The notes: generated by a model from the sequence alone, not told the origin. Shown: positions 49,769-62,375, counted from the first letter of the stretch. The stretch: DNA of 64,000 nucleotides from Pisaster brevispinus (GCA_023634235.1 JAMKCF010000019.1:1736001-1800000); one strand, 5' to 3'. Program-made: numbers and translations.

Positions 49769-50453
49769 TTCCGCCCCAACTTGACAATTGTCCCAACTTT
49801 AGTTGGGACTGGTCCCAACTTGAGTGCTAAAGTTGGGACGTCCCAACTTGAGTGCTAAAGTTGGGACGTCCCAACTATAGTTGGGATCGCAGTAAACACA
49901 AATCACCCCCATGAATAAACCAAAAACATAATAATATAGTAAGTATCATAGTATGAAGTTTTTAAGACCACTTGCCCTTGAGAATATTTGAGATTATTCA
50001 GAATTTTGGTTTTCCAAGAGAAGGGAAATTAAATGCTTAGGCCTATTTTGAGACTGAAAGCGACACCCGGCATGAGCATGAGGCAGCTGTCAGAACCTTC
50101 TAAAAACACCATTTACGCCGAGTTAGCGGTCCATTATGAGCGAGTATACTATCATTCCAAGCCCGTCCTGGGCACCGGCTCGCTCCATCGTGACAGTTTT
50201 GACACGAGTTTGTTTAAAGAGCCGAGACCCGGGTGTGAAATAAAGAATCTTGTTAATTCATTGTAATTAACGCCAATCGCATCAGCTTGTGCGTCTGCAG
50301 TAGTGTTACACAGTAATCCACGCATGATCGATCACGGCGTCCTGTTGAACTCTATGGGCGATCCCAACTATAGTTGGGACTTCCCAACTTTAACACTCAA
50401 GTTGGGACCAGTCCCAACTATAGTTGGGACACTTGTCAAGTTGTGACGGGACA
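49769..50453. mobile_element. 685-bp fold-back transposon with long palindrome-rich inverted ends
   Basis: The left end (about 49769-49890) and right end (about 50360-50453) are inverted copies built from GTCCCAACT/AGTTGGGAC modules, including the palindrome CCCAACTATAGTTGGG. The left end has one extra tandem 32-bp module (tgagtgctaaagttgggacg twice). Both outer edges share caacttgacaa.tgtcccaac. The 470-bp interior has one short frame (50033-50266) with no known match. A decayed lone end is at about 60700-60772. It lies just after the C14orf119-like stop, probably in or next to the 3' UTR. Confidence 0.85.
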
Positions 50454-52165
50454 TTGTCATCTACTCCACAGCCAATAGACTCCTTGCATAATTATGATGT
50501 CACTTAAGCCCAATTAGCACCCTCACTGAGGTCAAAGGAAGACCCATTGTTGGCTGTGAGTTTTGCACTGTGCATGTGCACATTTCAATTACATGCCTGA
50601 TGCGCCATTTTTCGAAGATCTAGGGCACCAAGGCCTTAGTTTTCTCCATGGTAAAGGGCACCTCTATGAGGAAATTGTAAATTTGTATTTGAACTCGGGG
50701 TGTACGAAGGCAATGAGCAGAGTTGCCGCCCTTGCCCGCAATTGCCTCCCTGAAGTACCAAGATTGCATTCTCTGACCTCGGTGATAGCAGGCTCATATG
50801 CAAAGGGTCTATAGTTGATTGATTGATTGATTGATTGATCAGTCTTAAGGTTGTCATTGATCTCCCATAGATACTAATGTTCAGCAGAATCAGTAATTCC
50901 CAACACCGATTGAAAAGATAAACTAAATTTTAGAAAACAGAAAAATTATCTTTCAAAATTGTTAAAACTATAATTAAGTACTGTTTTTACAAGTGCAGTT
51001 TCATGATTTTGTTACTGCCCAATCGTCCTGTAATAATGGTCAGTAATAAAAAGGGGAAACAACTTGTCATTCAGCTACCTAAAAACAATACAACAAAACA
51101 ATGTAAATGTTAACTATTTCCTTCACATTCTTTATTTCAACCTCCCTTTATTATTTACATTTTTGCTATTATCAGAAAGAAATCAAACTATCCATGTATT
51201 AAAAAATGTGGTTAACCTTTTTTTTTTTTTTTTTATAAGAGAGACATTAAAACTATGTTCACAGCTTTCTTTTAAAGTTCATTTCGTTCAATTTGTGTGT
51301 GTATGTTATCTAGTTGGATTTTTTTGAAATAGGCTGTACATGTGCACATAATCCCATCTGAGTCTGATAAATAATTATTGTATTTAGTCTAACATTATTC
51401 AGTATAGATTTTTTTATAACAAGTGAAAAAGATTGTGATGTGTGATATAGTTGAATATTTAGTAATAAATAACCTTGATCAAAATACGTGTAAATATGAA
51501 TGTGTATTCTGGGTTTTTTTTAATTTGCAAACTCAACATACAGTGTAAGAATTAACTGAACAGAGCTTGATTTATTTATCATTAATATGCATTCACTGTG
51601 CATCATCTTTACGAGGGACAAGGAACACATTGTATGCAGATAATTCAGATTCATCATTTCTTGAGCTAGATTTGCTAAGATCATAAACATGTCAGCCATG
51701 GCAATTATGTTTAAGAAATCTACGTGAATTCATTTTCCATTGTCGAATCTGGTTGCATGCAATGCAACAGTACTCTCAATTTAAGACGTTCTTAACTACA
51801 AATTTCCATGCAGACAGATTGGGGTAGCTTGTGGTTTAATACATGTAAACAGCTCATTGTTTTGTTTACAGTCTCAAGCCAAGAGATGCAGTAGATCTCT
51901 CCAGAGGTTTCCAGGGCATTCTTCCACATACATGCACAGTGTAATTGCGTCAACACTTGACTGTTTTCAGATCTGTGACTCAACAAAAGGTGTCTCAAGA
52001 CACTCATTGCCAACATTAAGCATTGTCTGAAGATGTCATCAAAAGGTTTAAGAGTTAATGAATGCATCTTCATTTTTTTCCCCTAAGGCACAACTGCCTT
52101 ACATACAGACAGGGTTGGGATTTCTTCAGCAGCCAGCTTTGGTTCAGCAGTTGATGAGCACATCT
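50454..52165. other. Spacer between the C14orf119-like and UQCC3-like genes
   Basis: Contains a sequence ending in a (TTGA)n run (50814-50838) that may be a SINE-like repeat with a simple tail, a poly-T run (51218-51234) and AT-rich DNA. No exon was recognised. The 3' UTR of the UQCC3-like gene should extend below 52165. Confidence 0.45.
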
Positions 52166-52791
52166 TCAGTTTTTCTTGGGCCCGAATGACTTATAGATGG
52201 GGTTGGGGTTGTCTGCAGCAGCTTTCAATGCATTCATCCACTCCTGGGTTTTCTGTTTAGACTCGCTCATTACCGCTGGGTTGGATTCTGGAAGTTCCTG
52301 TTAACAAATCAATGGATTTTAAAGCATAGAACTACATGACAGTGAGTGATACTTGCCAGTCACTCATACAACACTTAAAAAGTTCCATTCTAAGTGAACA
52401 AACTTATAAACACAGTACATGTACATGTAGAGTGTGTTATCTTCAAGAAGAGTAGTAGTACTGTGTCAGCAAGCAGGTGTATCTTGGTGTCTTGTGGACA
52501 CCTTGTTTTGAAACTGGCCAGTATCTTTTATTTACATACATGTGAAAGTATTGCAGGTGAGCAGTTTGGATGCCCCGTTTTTCAGTTTGCAGCAAAATTA
52601 TGCAGAACATCCTGTCTTTCAGTATGAAGATAGTTCTACCTTCATAACCTCCATTCCTTGAGAGGGACAAGTTAAATTACCTTCAGTAAAACTTCAGGAG
52701 CTGGTGAGACAAATTTGAGAAGTCCCCATCCAATTGCACCAGAGGCTCCAATAAGACCTAGGCTTAATAACATTGTGACCTTGTTTGACAT
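52166..52791 (-). CDS. UQCC3: UQCC3-like mitochondrial complex III assembly factor
   Basis: Two coding exons, 52681-52791 (37 codons) and 52166-52297 (43 codons plus stop), join in phase 0 to give 80 residues; human UQCC3 has 93. Residues 5-26 are a hydrophobic segment (VTMLLSLGLIGASGAIGWGL), as in the single inner-membrane helix of UQCC3. The turn VSPAPEVLLKELPESNP aligns with the human pattern of a Pro-Gly turn then KEMP..DP. The rest is a polar helix (KQKTQEWMNALKAAADN). UQCC3 stabilises early cytochrome b assembly of complex III. A 5' UTR intron acceptor precedes the ATG (gttacag, exon start 52812), so a non-coding exon lies upstream, perhaps facing CHAC2. The assignment rests on length, topology and short motifs. 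Confidence 0.7.
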
Positions 52792-52812
52792 GATGACCCA
52801 CAGTGTGTACAC

Positions 52813-54051
52813 CTGTAACAATGAAAAAAGTTACGTTAGCATCATTATAAATAACATGTGTGGTAAAGTGGTCCTAGAATTATGCATGATTAATGTACCG
52901 TGAAGTACATTATGTATGAAACCTTAATAATACCATGATCAATATGTACTGATGATGTACACTTACACTTCCACTTAAGATTTGATGCGAATTTAGGCTT
53001 TAAATGCCTTTTTAAAACCCCATATCAATTTTTGCTCGGGTAACTGTCAAATTTGTTTTTCTTGAACTAAATGGTTGTCTTAGCATTGACAACTCTTGCT
53101 TCTTGAAGAGATTCATGTAGGTCGAGCATGGTGAGGCCATACTTTGATGGCCTACTCTACATTAGTCGTGATTATCACAACACTTGGGTGACAATTGAAA
53201 ATTAAAGAAACTTTATAGCTTGGTTGGACTATTCCAAGTATTTTCAGTAGTTACCGGAATCCTGCTCTTTTAACAATGTTTGTCATCATCTTACCAGATA
53301 ATGATAATATTGTTAACCCTCTAGTTTGCCACTGTCGGAAGGATGGAGGGTTATCGCTACTTCTACAAACTAGTATAAATAAGGCTCACATGAGCCTTAT
53401 TTATAAAACATAGTTTCTTGAATAGAACAACAAGTAGGTTTTTATATCGCGTTCAACTTCATAATATAATACCTTAGTATAAATAAGTCACCACCATGCA
53501 CATGCCGGACTTAAAACCACAACACATCTTATTAAATCTTTTTATTTTATTTTTTATTTTGCCTAAATTGTATAGCTCTATACCTAAACCACACAACAAC
53601 TGTCGATGCTTGGGGAAAATTGAGCGAATACACTAATACTACACTTACACTAGCATTAGCAAACGTAACGTCGTAAAATTAAAAAAAGAACAATTTTACA
53701 GGGCTAACTTAGTAACAGTAACACAGTACACAATTACTTAAAGCTAAATTTTAACCTCTCACTCAGACTCAGTCTCAGCTGACACTTGTGTGTATTGAAC
53801 TGTTGTTAGTTTGAGACATACCCCTTCAATTTTCAGCTGAAAAAACCTCAAATTTGTTACATTCTCCCGGCAGTGCTTAATTTTCTCAAATACACGGCTA
53901 GCGACTTTTTTTATGTAATGGACGAAAATAATGCGTGTTGATGCAAGAGGGCGCTTCGAAAAAAAACCTCTGGTTTATTGGTGGCGCTATATCACAGACA
54001 TCTCTGCCCAAAACTTAAAAAACAAAATAAAACAAAGAAAAGGAAACAGTG
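52813..54051. other. Divergent region between the UQCC3-like gene and CHAC2
   Basis: 1.2 kb expected to hold the non-coding first exon of the UQCC3-like gene and a bidirectional promoter. A short palindrome (aaataaggctcacatgagccttattta) lies at 53376-53403. No coding exon was recognised. Confidence 0.5.
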
Positions 54052-57000
54052 ATGTGGGCGTTCGGGTACGGATCATTAATATGGAAAGTGAACTTTCCTT
54101 TCCAACGAAAAGTAGCAGGATACATCGATGGATATGCAAGACGATTTTGGCAAGGTAGCCCAGACCACAGGGGAAACCCCGGGAAGGTTAGTAAGCTCTT
54201 TGGTTTTTTTGGTTTAATTTGAATTATAATTGTTTTATAATTATATACTACAGTCATTTGACCAGTTCGGGATCACTTTTTGAATTCACATTGTTTTTGG
54301 TTGCAATCTCTTTGACATTTTAAACAAAAAAGTTTATCAGTTTACCTAAACATGTTATAAAACTCACCAAGTATCCACTGACAAAAAAAGATTAGTACTT
54401 TTGAAGAGCCTTGGAGAAAAGTATTGTCACCTGTTTGACCAGTTCAGGATCAGTTGATTCTATTCTGAATCAGTAGCTTGCCCTCTATTGCAAACCAATA
54501 CTCCCATTCACAAAACTGTCTCTCAAGGACACAAACAAAGTGTGTTGGCATGGACATGGACTTCCTTTCTCCAGAGAATTTCATGCAAGTGTATTCAACA
54601 GCAGCGCAAAAATCCAGCAACAAAAACACAAAACAACAGCAAAGAAAGGCAAATGAAAAGGTGAAGCACGCCTAAAAGCAACATTGACTCAAATATCTAT
54701 TCTTACAGTCGCAATTTCCTCCTCCAAGTTTCATTTTCTCACAAAAAAACAATATTCCTACAAGAATTTGTTGAAGAAATGTATCTTAAAAGCAACAAAT
54801 AAACTTTTGACTGCAGCAGTAAGATTTTACCTCACTGAGTGCGGCACCATTTGACGCAATGAGAGATGCTGAGTAGTGAGTGATCCCGAACTGGTCAAGG
54901 GTACGATGCCCCCCAAAAGACGATTTCGGTAATTTCGTCTCCTCAAAAAAACAAGACGACTGCTCAGTATTTACCTGAAATATTTGTAACACATTCTAAG
55001 CATTTAACATAAATTTTATTCGCCCTGGCGTTCAAATTTTAAAGGTGAGAAGTTTTAACAGCGTTTTTCAACCAACATTTTTTTTTTAAATAATGATCAA
55101 AATCACAGACAAACTTCAAGAAAATGGCCATAATTTATTTGTTGATGAAGTTTGGAACCTTATTTTGGGTTTATTGCATGCTATTTTTCACATGTATCAA
55201 CAGAAATTGGTAATGTGAGAAGTAACTTAATATGGGGTTGTTGCAAAGTTGAAGTGATCCCGAACTGGTCAATGATCCCGAACTGGTCAAATGACTGTAC
55301 TACTAACACTAATACTATAATAATTAATATTAAATTATTAGGCCTAACATTATTATAAATCAAAAATTAGCACTAGTCAGCACTATACCCCTAAACCATG
55401 CTAAAGATTCAGAGGACATTGGCCACACAAGTAGGGCTACAACCATGCCAACACATATATAATTATAAGAAGTAATTTTAAGCCATGGCGCGGTAGATGG
55501 TTAAACCATAGAGCTCTATGGTTAAACCATGGATAGAGGCCTGAAGGAAATACAAAAATGGATGGTTAAAAAGTTAAGTTTTTTGTTAAATTTAGAACAT
55601 TATGATTTGCCGTCATGATGATGTTGTGGTAGAGTGTTTTTGTATGGTTGTTTGTCTGTCATGTCTGTTTGTTGGGTCATGGTTTGTTTGTTGGGGTGTT
55701 TGTTTGTATGTTCCGTGGCATAGCCGCACTTGCAGTGATCAGAGTAGAGGGTTTTGGAACCACCACAAATAATTCAGTTGGCTTTCACACAATTCCTAAA
55801 CCTATTCTTGCTTTTGCCTGGAACTGTTTGATTGCTTTAATCCTAGATAAATGTAGATATATATTATACAATAAAATTAACTTCTGAAATTTTTATTTCG
55901 AAGGGCGGTAGCATTTTTGATATATCGCCACCAAATCTGGAGCAGTGATGTCCACACAGGAATAATCCATAAGAGGAATACACAATCTGCAAAATGTTAT
56001 GCAGACAAGTTTCTCAGATTGAAATGTTTAGGAATCCCTCTCTTTAAAACCACATTCCTTTGAAGGGATTTGTTTCTCAAAATGTTATACATTATGAACA
56101 GTTCAGGGCTCGAATTTGGGGAAACAATCCACAAGACTGCAGGGCTTGTAGTTGTAGCTCAAAACTTTTACTGGACCAGAACATGTTTTACAAGACCAGA
56201 ATCAAAATGAGAAGAACACTATCTACACAGTTTCACATTTGAGCAGTTTTTGGAACAAGCATTACCTTAAGAAAAGATTTATCTAATTTTTCTTGTGGGT
56301 AATAACTTCAATGCACTCAACGGAACTGAAAGATATTTGTATTTATCAGTTTAAATTTAAAATGCAGCGAGTTGTTATTATGATTTTTTAACACAAGACC
56401 GCCAGACTTGTACGGTCAGAAGTTTACTGGCCTGATGCCAAAATCACTGGCCTCAGGCCTGTGGTCCAGTGCTAATTTCTAGCCCTGCAGCTGCACTGCT
56501 TCTTACCAAGTAAGGTTTTATGGTCATAAAGTTTTGGAGTATTTACCAAAGGTATGTACCTTTTAAGTTAAAGTAATGAAGACTAACACAAGAAAATGCC
56601 AAGTTGTGCTTCATTGCCAGTTCAGTTACTAAATCATTTCTCTGTCGAAGTTCAAAGTGGGTGGACTTCTTTCTATTTTTATTAGTCAAGTTTCAAATTA
56701 ATAACTTATGCTTTGTGTGTGTGTGTGTATCTTTTTCAGCCTGGACGAGTAGTTACCCTGCTGCCAGACTCTCAGGTAAACAATAGAACCTGACCCCCTG
56801 CATAAAGCCAGGGGTTTATAAAGTTCAAATATTGTGATGTTAGAAATAAGGTTTACCCCCATTTGTGACATTTCCAACCAAATCGGTCAACACTATTGCA
56901 GTCTTTTAATCAATGCATACATATCGTTTTATCATCTCAAACTGCATTTTTTCCCCACTAGGAGCGAGTATGGGGCATAGCATATGAAATAGCAGAAGAA

Positions 57001-57360
57001 GATGTTCCACAGGTGCGAGAATACTTGGACTTCCGAGAAAGAGGCGGCTACTCCCTTACTTCCGTGACTTTTCACCCCCGTGATACCAGCACCTATGAGT
57101 CCTTTGAGGTTAAGATTTACATAGCAACACCGGACAACCAGAACTTCCTAGGCCCAGCTTCTATGGAGGATATTGCCCGGCAGATTTGCTCTTCATTTGG
57201 ACAGAGTGGAGCGAATACGGAATATTTGCTGAATTTGGCCGAAGCTGTGAGGACTTTATTACCTGAAGCTTCCGATCAACATTTATTTGAATTGGAGGGA
57301 TTGGTTCTGAAGATGAATGAGAAAAAGGACCAGGATGATATCGAAATGTGCAATATATAG
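54052..57360 (+). CDS. CHAC2: CHAC2 glutathione-specific gamma-glutamylcyclotransferase
   Basis: Three exons, 54052-54186, 56740-56775 and 56962-57360 (45 + 12 + 133 codons), give 189 residues; human CHAC2 has 184. The N-terminus [17 protein letters not shown] carries the family's YGSL substrate-binding loop. [27 protein letters not shown] and VWGIAYEI follow in family order. [10 protein letters not shown] contains the catalytic glutamate region, and [10 protein letters not shown] and [14 protein letters not shown] are the C-terminal signature. The cytosolic enzyme cleaves glutathione to 5-oxoproline and Cys-Gly. A 1.05-kb transposon sits in intron 1. AATAAA signals at 57688-57698 lie about 330 nt after the stop. 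It is convergent with ARMT1 and divergent from the UQCC3-like gene. No defect is seen. Confidence 0.96.
54251..55297. mobile_element. 1.05-kb non-autonomous Tc1/mariner-like element in CHAC2 intron 1
   Basis: The ends are inverted copies of cagtcatttgaccagttcgg, each flanked by TA (54249-54250 and 55298-55299), the target duplication of Tc1/mariner elements. The subterminal motif gaccagttcgggatca is repeated several times: near 54434, near 54880 (inverted), and twice at the right end. No transposase frame was recognised. It is intronic and on neither coding exon. Confidence 0.82.
55985..56560. repeat. Interspersed repeat shared with 28060-28215, split by an insertion
   Basis: The outer parts (56010-56095 and 56505-56550) match the GALNT copy 2 intron repeat. 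The middle, 56104-56487, is foreign to it and has its own inverted ends. It lies in CHAC2 intron 1. Confidence 0.7.
56104..56487. mobile_element. 384-bp MITE nested in the shared repeat (hAT-like ends)
   Basis: The ends cagggctcgaatttg and aatttctagccctg form imperfect terminal inverted repeats of about 14 bp. I recall CAGGGCTCGAA-type ends in animal hAT elements. A clean 8-bp duplication is not visible, so the superfamily is tentative. Confidence 0.55.
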
Positions 57361-58553
57361 ATCAATGCACTTAAAGGAAGGTTCCATATTATTTCATGAG
57401 AACATTTATCAATTTGTTTAAAGACAAGGTACAAGATTGGTAGATCCATGGGAAAAAATGATTTATTTCAATCTGAATGACGCTGGTTATAAAGTTGACA
57501 CAATTACAAATCCTCTGAAAGAGAAATATTTAATCTGAAACACTGTCAAAATTGCGAAAATAGGATAAACCCTCCAAAATTTTCTTTTGTTTGTTTTTCC
57601 TTTTATATCAGCTATGATGCAAGTTATGTAAATTTTAATGGTACATAGGCCTATACAGTTTAGCAGCCTTCTGGTTGTTTTAATGTAAATAAAATAAACC
57701 ATACCACTGTATATCTCAACATATTCTGGCTATTCAGGTTGAGAACACTTGGGCCTCATGTCAATAATGCAAAACTCTGTCGGGCCTACTACCTGCCACA
57801 CCAGTTAATACAATTCTTGTTGACACCTAAAGTGCTTCATTTTACCAAATATTCAAATCTTTTCAACTCCAATATTCATTGTACACATTCATTGTACATG
57901 TAGCGTCAAGGTGTTGTTCTCTCAATTTGTGCATATTTATGTTTTGTTGCTTCAGTTGCAAAATGTATCTAGAAAATGAAAAGTGCAATGACATCTTTTT
58001 TAGGCTGCAGCCGCTTGTGTTTCTCGCATTTAACTCGGGCTGTGTCCAACTAAATAGCGTTTCTATTCTTCAATATTGTCATTGCAGACAACAGCCATAG
58101 CCTCAACCGAAGTCACCTGCGGCTTAAGTTAAACAAAACTGATGCTCATAGGAGAAATAGTCTAATACTTTCAATGTGTACATTGAACACGACGATGCAC
58201 ACCCAAAAACATTTACTCTACAATTTAATTGCACTTACATTTGTTTACAACAGTGTGATTTTTAATATTAATCAAATATCTTGGAAAAACAGCATTTTAT
58301 AGAGGGAATTTATAATTATAGCTTCGGGTGATATAATCAAATACACTTGAAAAGCACTCACAACTAAATAACTGTATTTTATTTTGGTTAAATTTTAACA
58401 CTTTTATGGAATATTTATTAAGAGAGTGCATTTAATAATAAATTAATTCATTAATTAATATGAAGAGTGATCGATGAATTATTTCAACCAAGTTAAATGC
58501 AGTTATTATGTGCCTTGGCTGGCAGCTTGGAAACAATTTCTTGAACAGTTCTT
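57361..58553. other. Convergent 3' region of CHAC2 and ARMT1
   Basis: Holds the CHAC2 3' UTR with AATAAA signals (57688-57698) and the ARMT1 3' end; minus-strand AATAAA candidates lie near 58376-58384 and 58413-58418. No exon was recognised. Confidence 0.55.
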
Positions 58554-61500
58554 TCAAGTACGGATCAATCCAGAAAACTGTATAACAGCAAACTTTCCAA
58601 CCACTAACCAGTCCTTATCCTCAGCTGCAGTTTTCTCAGCAACACCACCATCAAGCCCTACAATAACATCAGCCTTACATGTTCGTAAGGCACAATGAGG
58701 TGCAGGGTGAAATCCACATAATGCCTCCACATAGGGGATTGTTGGATCCCATTGCCGATCTCCCACCAGCTTCCTGTAATTTAAATCTCCCTTTAGGAGA
58801 ATCAGATCTGATTTGGCAAGTTCAGAGTACAAGTCTGGAGCGACTGACTGCATTTCGCTAAAATCATGCGGAGTTGTCCAAAATGGATGACCCTGTAGAA
58901 CCCATGATTTTGTGTCGATTCTCTGTGACCAGCACTGGCCAAGAGTTTTCAAGCTGTCATTCTTTTGGTGCTCTAGGTAGTTTAGCGTGTGGAAAAAGTC
59001 ATCCTGTCCAACATCTGAGACAAACCACGGCATTGCTTTGTAATGCATAACAATTACGTCAGCCAAGTTGGTTCTCAAGACATACTCGGCTAAACACAGA
59101 TCAGCAAACAACTCAAAGCCAGCATTGTCCAACACGATGTCCAACCTCACTGCTTCATTCTCAGCCTTGCTCGCCCGTGAGGTTTGCAAGACACGCCAAA
59201 GCTTCTCGATGTCATTGACTAATATTTTACTTCTCAATTTTGCAAGTTGTGACAGTGGGCTACTTTTCTGTGAGTTTTCTACACCAGCTGAGATGGAGAG
59301 GTCACACTTATTTCCCCATAGAGAAATCTAAAGGAAAGAGAATGAAAACATTAAATACATGTACAGTTGAAACACATTGTGCCGCAACCTTACATTAAAT
59401 GACATCATTGACACACTATGTTTTTTATTTTGGTAAAAGAAACAATTCTGAAGATTTAACCTTCAAAGTAGATTATATTTATATAGGTGCAGATATGTTT
59501 TTAGAGAAGTAAACAAGACTCAAATTGGGTTACATCTGACATTTCTGTCTGAACTTTCCTTTTTTTTCTTCTTCTTCTTTCCTTACCTCAATGAATTCTT
59601 TAAAACAATCAATGTCCCTCCCATGTGTCCTCTTTTGATACTCTGCTAGGATTATCAATGCCTCCTCTGACTGCTTCAATGCCACCTTTTTCTGCTCACT
59701 GAATGGATCAAACTTTCTCAGGTGATTGCTGTAAGAAGATTAGAAAGCAAAATGTAACAGTGTCTTCTATTTTATTAAAAAAAATAATCATTTAGATAAA
59801 TTTGGTGCTTCATATTCCATACAATCCAGGTAGATAAATATTGGAAGCTGAACTATTATTGATCAAGCCAGATCAAGTCAAGTCACGTCAGGTCAGGTCA
59901 AGGTCATGAAAATAAAGCTGCTAAGTTTTAACTGTCTAGTATGCATGGCATGCTTTGAAATGGCACAGTGCTGCTTCTTAATCGATTGTCAAAAGATTAA
60001 ATTGAAGTCGTACCTCTGTCTCATTATATTCACAATCCTTCGATACATGAGACACTCAACATACAACCAGGGAGATGTGAACCAGCTAGCAGGAGTACCA
60101 CCCTTGGCCTCAGTCTCCTGCTGCAGACATCGTTCCCATATCTCAATGTCGTCCCCTCCATCCGGTAGCAGAGGGAGAAGGGCCTTGTCTGTCTGCAACT
60201 CATTGCGAAACTTGGAGAGTTGAGCGACAATGTTTTTGCAATCAGTGGCTCCATCCTGAGAACGTAAAAGAGCAATGAAAGAAAAGCGTTAAATGTAATG
60301 GTCAAGTTACTGGTTCTAATCTCTATTCCTTTTATTGAGTGCCCAGAAAACTGAGCAGCACTCTGCATATTTTACAATGTACATGTAGGTGTGAGAAAGA
60401 GTCTTCTTTTTCTCATAGTTAGACAGTTGCATGTCTGTACTAGGACATGTAGGAAAGGTATATGACCAGCTGTAAAGTTACCACAATCAAACAAAGTAAA
60501 CGTAGCACTACTGACTGTGGAAACTGATTAAAACTTGATACAAACTTATCCAGGGGGGTGTTTCATAAAGAACATTGGATAAATTAGTATCAAGTTGTAA
60601 TCAATTTTCACAGTCAGTAGTGCTACATTTACTTTGTTTGATTATGGCAACTTTACGGCTGGTCAGTGTTATGATCACTATCATGCTATCCCAATGTCGG
60701 CCATCCCAACTGCAACACTCAAGTTCCGACCGGTCCAAACTATAGTTGGGACGATTCTGAAGTAGGGACGGAACACTACAACAAACCTCCTTTGGATATG
60801 GTACAATGTTTCAAAATCAAAAGCTGACAGTCATAAGATACTGTCTGGTGTCTACTTTCTTACCTGCCCATGTATTTCTGCAGCCTCAATGCGGTATGTG
60901 TACACAGTGTTTACCACTTTGGTGATGATGACAGGAAGGCGATCTTTAATTGTAAGATATGCAAACGACCTGAGAAAAACAATAAGACAGAATTTTTTAT
61001 AATTTTTGGTCAGTTTATACTGCTGCCTTGCTGGTGGAAATATGTTTGGTTTAGTTGGAATCCATTTCACTATTCATGCAGAACGGACTCGAGTGACAAA
61101 AATTGATCAGTCCAGTACTTCAGCAGATCTTATCACATGGTCCTTATTTGACAGACAAAGTCATGAAAGTACAGGATTGGTAAATGATTTGGGAAAGAGT
61201 TGATTATTTTCAATCTAAAGCTCACTGATAAATCAAGTTCTTATCCTCAAGCAAATAAATATGTAAAACCCCACAAGTTACTTCCACAAGATTGTCACAC
61301 AATCAAAATAATCCTAAAAGGCTAATAATAATATTAATAATAATATAAATGTTCACAATATCTTTGGAAAAGCTTATTAAAGTGCTTTTTTATTGTGTAC
61401 TCCCCCCCCCCCTCTCTCTCTCTCTCTCAGCCATGACCACCTGTGTAATCTGTATGGTGTGATTATTTAAACATAAGATGAGACTAAGAAGAAGACTAGA

Positions 61501-61736
61501 CAGTGCTAGATAGAGAGGATGTGTGTCATTTTTCTCTTCCAACTGTCCAAAGTTTTGTAATATACCGTACATACGGGTTAAACATCCAATCACTCAGGCA
61601 TGTTAAATAAAAAAGAAAATTAATGACAACAAAAATCCCCAAATCTATTGATCAGTTAACTGCAATTTTACCCTTCGTAACGAGCTGATAATCTCGAGGG
61701 AAATCCGTCAAGCCCATCACTGCCTGTCGCCGTCAT
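58554..61736 (-). CDS. ARMT1: ARMT1 (DUF89 damage-control phosphatase / protein-glutamate methyltransferase)
   Basis: Five exons, 61672-61736, 60864-60969, 60014-60255, 59587-59728 and 58554-59327, total 442 codons plus stop; human ARMT1 has 441 residues. Order: short start MTATGSDGLDGF; SFAYLTIKDRLPVIITKVV; KFRNELQTDKALLPLL; SWFTSPWLYVECLMYRR; then the catalytic part with ISLWGNKCDLSIS, the metal-site motif IVLDNAGFELFADL, MPWFVSDV, VAPDLYSEL, LILLKGDLNYRKLVGDR, FHPAPHCALRTCKAD and the end WLVVGKFAVIQFSG. DUF89 proteins are metal-dependent phosphatases acting on damaged or misplaced sugar phosphates; human ARMT1 was also described as methylating PCNA carboxyl groups. All expected acidic and Asn metal ligands appear present. 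It is divergent from NAA80 (640 bp between ATGs). Confidence 0.96.
60464..60664. repeat. 200-bp fold-back repeat in ARMT1 intron 2
   Basis: The left arm (about 60464-60550) and right arm (about 60580-60664) are inverted copies of roughly 85 bp, for example aaacaaagtaaacgtagcac against gtgctacatttactttgttt, around a roughly 25-bp loop. It is a hairpin-type MITE and non-coding. Confidence 0.88.
60700..60772. repeat. Decayed lone end of the 49769-50453 element
   Basis: tcccaactgcaacactcaag, then ccaaactatagttgggacga and agggacggaacac, follow the right inverted end of the element at 50360-50453 in order and orientation. It lies in ARMT1 intron 2. Confidence 0.65.
61401..61428. repeat. Poly-C plus (CT)n microsatellite
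   Basis: A run of C followed by CT units in ARMT1 intron 1; the same composite as at 4960-5003. Confidence 0.9.
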
Positions 61737-62375
61737 GTTGATCAGTCAATTCTTCAATTCCTGGTCAAGTCATGGTGTTTTAAAGTTGATACTACGTAAA
61801 CTCGTTAATATGTATTGGCTAAGTATCGATTCTTGAGATAGCATTGGGAGTAAGCGTGTAATTTACAAGCGTATCGATACTTGAATGCGTGAAGAATACA
61901 ATTTCAAATAATCGAGATCCCCTCACAGTATGTATAGTACCTAGACGCATCGAAGGGAACATCAACATAATAATAATTAATATGATGACTAGATTCTCCT
62001 AACTTTTGTAAACACAAACATGTGACTTGCACGGTCGTCTGCTAAATGGTCACTTTTGCAAAATGTGTCAACATTTTGTAGTTTTTTTCTCCTCTAATAT
62101 TTTTAAGTCGCTGTAATTAAGCTTGAACTGGGCTTGTAACTGTGATGCCGGGGGCAAGCTGGAAGTAAGGAACATCTCTGAGGTATGAGGGAATGTTGTT
62201 AGCTGTTGTGTAGTTGTGTAGTGTAGTTTTGTAAATAAAAATACCTAAATTAGGCTAAGCTCTGTCTCTGAGCATTAATGCAGCTTGTCATGTCAGGACA
62301 GAAGAATGTTTAAATTGAACTTAGAACTAGAATTTTCAATTAATCAATTATCATGTTTTCTGCTTTTCTTTGCAG
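61737..62375. promoter_or_regulatory. Bidirectional promoter region of ARMT1 and NAA80
   Basis: Only 640 bp separate the two start codons. A candidate donor (ctggaa|gtaagg, about 62160-62171) would end a non-coding first exon of NAA80, with the coding exon accepted at tttgcag (62375). No TATA box is seen. Confidence 0.5.

Noticed and set aside
50033..50266. 77-residue frame inside the fold-back element
   Set aside because: No recognisable domain and no promoter; may be captured sequence but cannot be supported as a gene.
54478..54675. 65-residue frame inside the Tc1/mariner-like element
   Set aside because: No DDE transposase features; biased Lys/Gln composition.
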